DNA of 64,000 nt from Poriferisodalis sp965208895 (lineage in GTDB: Bacteria > Actinomycetota > Acidimicrobiia > Acidimicrobiales > Poriferisodalaceae), in contig NZ_OZ242363.1 in the NCBI RefSeq assembly GCF_965208895.1, forward strand, positions 3,100,001 to 3,164,000. The letters are read 5' to 3'. Below, in pieces: positions 58,604 through 64,000 of the stretch (positions within the stretch are counted from its first letter, which is position 1; the number at the start of each line of letters is the position of its first letter). A model generated the notes under the pieces. That model saw only the letters and a list, made by a program, of their open reading frames with translations. It was not told the DNA's origin and ran no database searches. Position numbers and translations under genes: made by a program.

Positions 58604-58843
58604 TCAGAACTGCCCATCAAGAGGCCAGTCATGCGGGCGTGCGGCCGCCATAGGCCATGCTGACGGCGTTCGCGAGGAGGGTGCGTCGTGGCGCGAAGTG
58701 CGATGGCCGCTTTGGCTCGACGATGTCTCGGCAGATTCCGCCGATTCGTGCAGGAGCATGTGGACGCAGGTCGCTTCGGCGACCGTGTGGACGTAGACCT
58801 CGATGACGTTCTCGTCGAATTCGGGGTGCGTGGAAGTAGACAT
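58604..58843 (-). CDS. possible small protein
   Basis: From ATG 58843 the first 35 or so residues (MSTSTHPEFDENVIEVYVHT, then VAEATCVHMLLHESAES) look protein-like; the rest is Ser/Arg-rich and might be a run-on after a lost stop or frameshift. The gene would be divergent from the XRE-ImmA fusion. The gap 58560-58977 holds nothing else convincing. Confidence 0.35.
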   Translation of the reverse strand: MSTSTHPEFDENVIEVYVHTVAEATCVHMLLHESAESAETSSSQSGHRTSRHDAPSSRTPSAWPMAAARPHDWPLDGQF

Positions 58844-58853
58844 GGGCAACCTT

Positions 58854-58946
58854 CTGTTATGTTGCTAGGCTTCCTACCGGATTCAGTGTAACAGCAAACC
58901 GAGAGTAGTTGCGCCATGACCCAAGACGTAGCAGAATGCGTAACAG
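58854..58946. promoter_or_regulatory. possible operator half-sites before the XRE-ImmA gene
   Basis: CTGTTA at 58854-58859 and TAACAG at 58889-58894 and 58941-58946 lie upstream of the start at 58978. Inverted and direct spacing could suit a dimeric XRE repressor. It is a weak, visual match. Confidence 0.3.
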
Positions 58947-58977
58947 ACCCTGTGCAGGGGGAACGAGGGGGGATGCG

Positions 58978-60183
58978 ATGAGCCAGCTGGGTGAGGCGCT
59001 CGCGCGCGCACGCGCAAGCGCCCGCTACTCGCAGAACGATGTGGGAGCAGCGCTCGGAATCGACCGCGCCATGGTGTCCTACTGGGAAGCTGGCACCCGA
59101 ACTCCGAATGATCGTCAGCTGAGTGCGATGGCACGGCTCTACGCCGTCGAACCACTGGACCTCTTAGAGGGTCGCGTTGCCGAGCCGAGAGCTGACGACC
59201 TGGCGAGCATGCTGTTGCGCGCTGATGACGCTGTCGACCCCAGCGCCACGCCAGGCATCCGCGAATTCGTCCAGTTCCTTGACCGATTCGCTGAGCTGGC
59301 GGAAACACTGGGCGAACCGATCCGGGGACTTACCCAAAGTCCCTTTGTGTTTCGGCACAAGTTCACTCAAAAGGACGACATTCGTCGGAAGGCCGAGGAA
59401 GTACGCGCGCATCTCGGCCTCGGCTCCGGTCCAATCTCGGATCTCGACCCAGTTTGCGAGGCACTAGGCGTCACCCTCTACCGAGCACCTCTCGGCTCGG
59501 ACCTCCGTCGAGCGCCTTCAGGGGCGTTTCTGAGTCATCCCGAGGTCGGATTTGCGATCCTGGTGAACCTCGACATGACGCCAGGCCGGCGGCGGTTCAC
59601 CGTCGCACACGAGCTGGCGCACGCCTTGTTCCACAGCAACGAGACAAAGCGTGTGCTCTCACACGGCGGGGGACCACGAGAGAGCTTCGCCGACGCGTTT
59701 GCTGGGGAGTTCCTGATGCCGAGCGAAGGGATTCGGCGCTTTGCCGAGGAGGTGGGCCTGTCGCCGCGCATCGTCGACCCAGTCGACATCATTCACATGC
59801 AGAGGTACTTCAAGGTCTCGTGGCCGACGGCCTTGGTGCGGTTGCGCCAAATGAATGCGGTCACGCAAGGTACCTACAACGAATTGCGATCCTCCGTCCG
59901 CCCAGTGTCGCTCGCCCGCGCGCTCGGCTACACGATCCACCCGGAAGAGGACGCGCAGGATGCCGAGCGGTGGCGGGTTCAGCGCTTCCCGATGGCGTTT
60001 CGCCGGATGCTGCGCCAAGCAGTGATGACGGAGGTCATGTCGCCGCCGACAGCCGCCTCGTTTGCTGGATTGGCTATTCCCGACGTCGTGCAGATCCTTG
60101 GCCAGCCTCTCGGCGGTGCGGAGCAGGAATCGCCGCATCTCGACGCGGAGTTCAACGAGTTCGAGGTCACCGGCGTTGTCTGA
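58978..60183 (+). CDS. XRE - ImmA/IrrE fusion protein
   Basis: A 401-aa protein. Residues 5-62 form an XRE HTH (GEALARARASARYSQNDVGAALGIDRAMVSYWEAGTRTP). Residues 185-260 are an ImmA/IrrE protease with HELAH at 211-215 (FTVAHELAHALFH) and ESFADAFAGEFLMP for the third ligand. The C-terminal part is a helical partner domain. In such fusions the protease probably acts on regulators or antitoxins. It overlaps the next gene (a PIN-like protein), a toxin-like partner. Start ATG 58978 follows GAGGGGGG. Confidence 0.88.
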   Translation: MSQLGEALARARASARYSQNDVGAALGIDRAMVSYWEAGTRTPNDRQLSAMARLYAVEPLDLLEGRVAEPRADDLASMLLRADDAVDPSATPGIREFVQFLDRFAELAETLGEPIRGLTQSPFVFRHKFTQKDDIRRKAEEVRAHLGLGSGPISDLDPVCEALGVTLYRAPLGSDLRRAPSGAFLSHPEVGFAILVNLDMTPGRRRFTVAHELAHALFHSNETKRVLSHGGGPRESFADAFAGEFLMPSEGIRRFAEEVGLSPRIVDPVDIIHMQRYFKVSWPTALVRLRQMNAVTQGTYNELRSSVRPVSLARALGYTIHPEEDAQDAERWRVQRFPMAFRRMLRQAVMTEVMSPPTAASFAGLAIPDVVQILGQPLGGAEQESPHLDAEFNEFEVTGVV

Positions 60184-60829
60184 AGGCACTCACGTCGTCG
60201 ACACCGTGGTGTTGATGTACTTCCTGCTCGTCGGGCAGGAGGGGTTACTCGGCGATCTTCTCGGCAGACCCTTGCAAGTCCCGGTTGCGGTCTACGACCC
60301 TGCCGATCGAGCGCGCACGCATGAGCCAGCGTCGCGACCCGAGTTGCTGTCAGAGATGAGACAGGTCGTGGGGCACTACGAGGCCGCGGCCACCTTGGCG
60401 GAGGAGTCGGAGTCCCCAGATCATGCGTTGGAGTCGTTCACGAGCATCAAACGCGTCGATGAGCTCTACGACGAAGGTGGCCTCGTACCGATCGAAATGA
60501 CCCGCCCAGAGCAGTTGCTAGCCGCTCGACTGCAGGGCGGAGACGTTGCCGAATACGGACTCAAGATGGGACTCGGGCCTGGCGAGGCGGCGTGTGTCGC
60601 AATCGCTGTCGAACGCGGGTGGACCATTGCTACCGACGACTCGGATGCCTTCAAGGTGCTGGACAAGCTGCACGGCGGCCCGAACTACCCCTACGAGCGC
60701 ATCCGCAAGCTGCTCATTCGTGCGGCTGATGAAGGACGAATTTCGCGTGAAGAGGCAAATCGCCTGCACAACGAGATGCGCACCCTCGGATTCTGGGACT
60801 CCGGCCAACCGTTTCCCGAAGCGTCGTGA
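60176..60829 (+). CDS. PIN-like domain protein paired with XRE-ImmA
   Basis: A 217-aa protein with a TTG start overlapping the previous stop by 8 nt. PIN-fold acidic residues: D9 in HVVDTVVLMYFL, E in LGPGEAACVAIAVERG, and D-D in WTIATDDSDAFKVL. Length and the inserted helices in the middle exceed those of simple VapC toxins, more like the larger PIN-like DUF families. Probably a nuclease controlled by the XRE-ImmA protein, which would make this a toxin-antitoxin-like module. Confidence 0.78.
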   Translation: MSEGTHVVDTVVLMYFLLVGQEGLLGDLLGRPLQVPVAVYDPADRARTHEPASRPELLSEMRQVVGHYEAAATLAEESESPDHALESFTSIKRVDELYDEGGLVPIEMTRPEQLLAARLQGGDVAEYGLKMGLGPGEAACVAIAVERGWTIATDDSDAFKVLDKLHGGPNYPYERIRKLLIRAADEGRISREEANRLHNEMRTLGFWDSGQPFPEAS

Positions 60830-60892
60830 CGCTACGCCGAGCCCTGTAGCCCGAATCCTCAAGGCAGACGAAGGCTCATCTAGTCTCGCCTC

Positions 60893-63277
60893 GTGCTCAC
60901 ACTGCCTCAGCTCGAACGGCATCTGTTCGCTGCCGCGGACATCTTGCGGGGGAAGATGGATGCGTCGGAGTTCAAGGAGTACATCTTCGGCGCGCTGTTT
61001 CTGAAGCGGGCGAGCGATGTGTTCGACGAGGAGCGCCGCCGGGTCATCGAGGACCAGCTTGCCCAGGGCCGCTCGCCGGAAGAAGCCGAGCAGCGCGCTG
61101 ACGACCCTGACTACTACAACGAAGCGTTCTTCGTGCCGCCCCAGGCTCGCTGGTCGACGCTACGCGACGAGCTCCACCACCAGGTCGGCGACGGGCTTAA
61201 CAAGGCGCTTGGCGCTCTTGAAGAGCACAACCACTCCCTCGCAGGCGTCCTGCAGCACATCGACTTCAACCGGCGGGTGGGCACGTCGACGGTCACGGAC
61301 AAGAAGTGGCGCGACCTCATTGACCACTTCACGAAGTACCCGCTGCGCAATGAGGACTTCGAGTTCCCCGACCTTCTCGGCGCGGCCTACGAGTACCTGA
61401 TCCGGGACTTCGCCGACTCTGCGGGCAAGAAGGGCGGCGAGTTCTACACACCTCGGCCGGTGGTCCAGCTGATGGTGCGCCTGGTCGACCCGCAGGACGG
61501 CATGAGCATCTACGACCCGTGCTCGGGTTCTGGAGGCATGTTGATCTACGCCCGCAACCATGTGGTCGACAACGGCGGCAATGCTGCCAATCTCGTACTG
61601 GCCGGCCAGGAGAACAACGGCACCACTTGGTCGATCTCGAAGATGAACATGCTGCTGCACGGCATCCGAGACGCCGACCTCAAGCACAACGACACACTCA
61701 CCAACCCCGAGCACACCAGCGGCGGCGAGTTGAAGCGGTTCGACCGCGTCATCACCAACCCGCCGTTCAGCCAGAACTACGACAAAGGCTCGCTCACCCA
61801 CACCGAGCGGTTCCACTACGGCTACACCCCAGAGGGCGGCAAGAAGGCCGATCTCATGTTCCTGCAGCACATGCTGGCCGTCCTCACCGACGACGGCATC
61901 GTCGCCACGGTCATGCCGCACGGGGTGCTGTTTCGAGGCGGGGTCGAAGGGTCCATTCGTCAGAAGATCATCGAAGACGACCTGCTCGACACCGTCATCG
62001 GCCTCAGCCCGAATCTGTTCTATGGAACCGGCATCCCCGCTGCGATCCTGATTTTGCGAGCCAAGGGTTCGAAGCCGCCCGAGCGACGGGGCAAGGTGCT
62101 GTTCATCAACGCCGATCGCGACTACGGCGAGGGCCGTGCCCAGAATCACCTGCGTCCTCGGGACGAAGAGAAGATCACAGCGACCTACCGAGACTTCGCC
62201 GACGTCGGTGGCTTCGCCAAGATCGTCACCATCGGCGAGCTGGCCGAGAACAACTTCAACTGCAACATTCGCCGCTATGGCGACAACTCTCCGCCGCCCG
62301 AGCCCCACGACGTGCGAGCCCACCTCCACGGCGGCGTGCCCATGGCCGAAATCGACGACGCCGAGCTGTTGGAGCGGGCCGGGCTGAATGCCCTTGAGGT
62401 CCTGTTCTCCGATCGCGGCGACGGCTACGCCGACTGGTGCCACAACATCGCCTCTCCCGAAGGGCGCGAAGCCGCACACGGCGCTATCGGCTACGCCGTG
62501 GCCCAGCGAGCAGCCGCGTGCTCGTGGCCCCAATGGTGGGCCGACACCGTCGAAGCAATGCTGCGCGACCTGCCCGGTATGGACAGCCTCGCCGGCGTGC
62601 GCCGACAGCTCGTTGAGGATTTCACCGCCAAGATGGTCGATGCCGGGATGGACCGATTCGTCGCAGCTGGCCTGGCGGCCACATGGTGGGAAGACACCAA
62701 CCACGAAGTCCAAACTGCGGTCAGCCGAGGCTGGAGGGCTGTGATCGAGGCCTGGCTGACCACCGCCGAGGCCAGCCAAGACGACAAGAACGCTCTTGAC
62801 TTGGCGGATCAGATCGCCATCAGACTCCTTGCGGGGGCGCAGTTGACCTCCCGGGCCGAGCTTGCGGCCGCGCTCGCCAGCCTGGATGCCGAGATCAAGG
62901 CTGCCGAGGCCGCCTACGACGATGAGGAAATGCCCCGCGAGGACGCCCCGACTCTGGCCGAGATCAAGAAGATGAAATCGGAACGCACCAAGTCAAAGAA
63001 GTTGCTCAAGGACATCGGCACTTCACTCCTCGCTACGGCTCGCCAAACCCTCACTGCCGTATCAGAAACCGATGCTCCTGATGAGGTCATTGGCGTTCTT
63101 CGCAGCCGCATTGAGAAGCTCGTGGCGAATCACTTTGCCGACATCGAGCGCAGCACGCTGGCCTGGTACGACGAACTCGTTGCCAAGTACGGCACGACCC
63201 TCCGACAGCTCGAAGCTCAACGAAACGTCGCCTCTGCTCGGCTAGATCAACAACTCAAGAGGTTGGGGTATGGCTGA
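60893..63277 (+). CDS. hsdM: type I restriction-modification DNA methyltransferase (second system)
   Basis: A 794-aa protein, longer than the first HsdM by 276 residues. The N-terminal HsdM_N region is LERHLFAAADILRGKMDASEFKEYIFGALFLKRASDVF. The methylase has the SAM motif YDPCSGSGGMLIYA (about 204-217) and catalytic NPPF at 289-292. The C-terminal extension is helical with charged coiled stretches (about 640-790, EIKKMKSERTKSKKLL). Starts GTG 60893. It overlaps the hsdS start at 63270. Confidence 0.9.
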   Translation: MLTLPQLERHLFAAADILRGKMDASEFKEYIFGALFLKRASDVFDEERRRVIEDQLAQGRSPEEAEQRADDPDYYNEAFFVPPQARWSTLRDELHHQVGDGLNKALGALEEHNHSLAGVLQHIDFNRRVGTSTVTDKKWRDLIDHFTKYPLRNEDFEFPDLLGAAYEYLIRDFADSAGKKGGEFYTPRPVVQLMVRLVDPQDGMSIYDPCSGSGGMLIYARNHVVDNGGNAANLVLAGQENNGTTWSISKMNMLLHGIRDADLKHNDTLTNPEHTSGGELKRFDRVITNPPFSQNYDKGSLTHTERFHYGYTPEGGKKADLMFLQHMLAVLTDDGIVATVMPHGVLFRGGVEGSIRQKIIEDDLLDTVIGLSPNLFYGTGIPAAILILRAKGSKPPERRGKVLFINADRDYGEGRAQNHLRPRDEEKITATYRDFADVGGFAKIVTIGELAENNFNCNIRRYGDNSPPPEPHDVRAHLHGGVPMAEIDDAELLERAGLNALEVLFSDRGDGYADWCHNIASPEGREAAHGAIGYAVAQRAAACSWPQWWADTVEAMLRDLPGMDSLAGVRRQLVEDFTAKMVDAGMDRFVAAGLAATWWEDTNHEVQTAVSRGWRAVIEAWLTTAEASQDDKNALDLADQIAIRLLAGAQLTSRAELAAALASLDAEIKAAEAAYDDEEMPREDAPTLAEIKKMKSERTKSKKLLKDIGTSLLATARQTLTAVSETDAPDEVIGVLRSRIEKLVANHFADIERSTLAWYDELVAKYGTTLRQLEAQRNVASARLDQQLKRLGYG

Positions 63278-64000
63278 TTGGCGCGATTGCCGCCTCGGCG
63301 ACCTCGGGATCGTGAGCGGTGGCGGAACTCCGTCTCGCGAACGCGCTGAGTATTGGGACGGACCGATCCCTTGGATAACTCCGGGCGAACTCACAGGCAA
63401 CCGTAAGAAGTTCGTGTCCGAGACCCAAGACTCCCTCAGCGAGCTCGGGCTTGCCGTGTCTGGCGCGAATCTATTGCCCGAGCGGTCGCTCCTGGTGACG
63501 AGCCGCGCCTCGATCGGGTCTTGCGCCTTGACGGGCAAGCCGATGGCAACGAATCAGGGCTTCAAGAGCTTGATTCCACACGCCGATGTCGATCCTTCCT
63601 TCTTGTTCCACTTGGGCCAGACTCTCGGCCGAGAAATGACGAGACGCGCCTCGGGTACGACGTTCTTGGAGATCTCGGCACGTGAGTTCGAGCACATCTT
63701 GATTCGGCTGCCGCCGCTGGATGAGCAACAACGGATCGCAGACATCCTTGACACGATCGACGAAGCCATCCAAGCCATTGAGCGCGTCATTGCTAAACTC
63801 ATAAGAGTTCGTGAGGGTCTCCGCCGGTCGCAGTTCGCCGGTCTTGCGTTATCAAGCGAGTTCCATCCTGTCGGCGAGTGTTTCGAGATGACCCTTGGGA
63901 AAATGCTGAGTCCCGCTGCAAGGACTGGGTCCAACCCGGCACCGTATCTTGCCAATCGTAACGTGCAGTGGGAGAGATGCTCGCTCGATGATCTTGATGA
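63270..64000 (+). CDS. hsdS: type I specificity subunit HsdS (partial, runs off the right edge)
   Basis: ATG 63270 overlaps the hsdM stop by 8 nt. 243 codons are open to the edge: ADWRDCRLGDLGIVSGGGTPS, DGPIPWITPGELTGN, the target domain, ASGTTFLEISAREFEHI, then the conserved spacer helix LPPLDEQQRIADILDTIDEAIQAIERVI, followed by the start of a second half (EFHPVGECFEM). So this S subunit looks like a two-domain type, intact as far as seen. The hsdR gene is probably downstream, outside the window. Confidence 0.85.
   Translation, partial: MADWRDCRLGDLGIVSGGGTPSRERAEYWDGPIPWITPGELTGNRKKFVSETQDSLSELGLAVSGANLLPERSLLVTSRASIGSCALTGKPMATNQGFKSLIPHADVDPSFLFHLGQTLGREMTRRASGTTFLEISAREFEHILIRLPPLDEQQRIADILDTIDEAIQAIERVIAKLIRVREGLRRSQFAGLALSSEFHPVGECFEMTLGKMLSPAARTGSNPAPYLANRNVQWERCSLDDLD

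Noticed and set aside
1..64000. tRNA or rRNA genes
   Set aside because: I looked for T-loop-like GTTCGA stretches with paired arms and saw none that close into a cloverleaf; no rRNA-like block is present. A covariance-model scan would be needed for certainty.

Overview
The window is high-GC DNA (roughly two thirds G+C by eye) with GTG and TTG starts, short overlapping operons, an F420-type LLM oxidoreductase, a DUF222/HNH (13E12-type) gene, an MSMEG_1061-type PPOX flavoprotein and lipoproteins with Pro/Thr-rich linkers. This suggests an Actinomycetota chromosome. The mix of CoA-transferase, DUF3179, TauD, VOC and SDR genes would fit Acidimicrobiia, but that placement is inference. No rRNA or CRISPR array is visible and I recognised no tRNA.

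Positions 1-24000 are a defence and mobile-element island. It opens with a minus-strand ubiquitin-like conjugation operon (ubiquitin-like protein, E2-like protein, JAB-E1 fusion), next to a divergent XRE/ImmA pair. Next is a type I restriction-modification locus (hsdM, hsdS, hsdR) whose hsdS is split by three nested insertion sequences: IS256 inside an IS5-type element inside an IS982-type element. Then come DUF3800, a DUF262 gene with an amber codon, a zinc-ribbon/HNH nuclease, an Xre antitoxin with a broken RES toxin sitting inside a shredded DUF5131 copy, an unknown protein plus long ImmA protein, an intact DUF5131, an Abi_2/HEPN protein and an MNT-type nucleotidyltransferase. A 62-nt hairpin-bearing sequence occurs twice here.

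Positions 23400-54300 are mostly metabolic. Many genes are oxidoreductases, CoA enzymes and hydrolases: flavin monooxygenase, FMN reductase, amidase, CaiB-type CoA-transferase, acyl-CoA-dehydrogenase-like protein, enoyl-CoA hydratase and LLM oxidoreductase. There are also two related lipoproteins and an MFS transporter. A compact five-gene minus-strand operon (54313 to 49000) joins an FAD amine-oxidase-like protein, two SDRs, an enolase-superfamily enzyme and a gamma-butyrobetaine-hydroxylase-like dioxygenase, which suggests catabolism of a betaine or N-methylated compound.

Positions 54400-64000 return to accessory DNA: an antitoxin-like orphan, an RDD gene shifted at a C8 tract, a DUF4143 remnant, two ribbon-helix-helix antitoxin paralogues, an XRE-ImmA fusion overlapping a PIN-like gene, and a second type I system (hsdM2, hsdS2) that runs off the right edge. 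Both ends therefore carry type I systems and ImmA proteins, with much decay in between.
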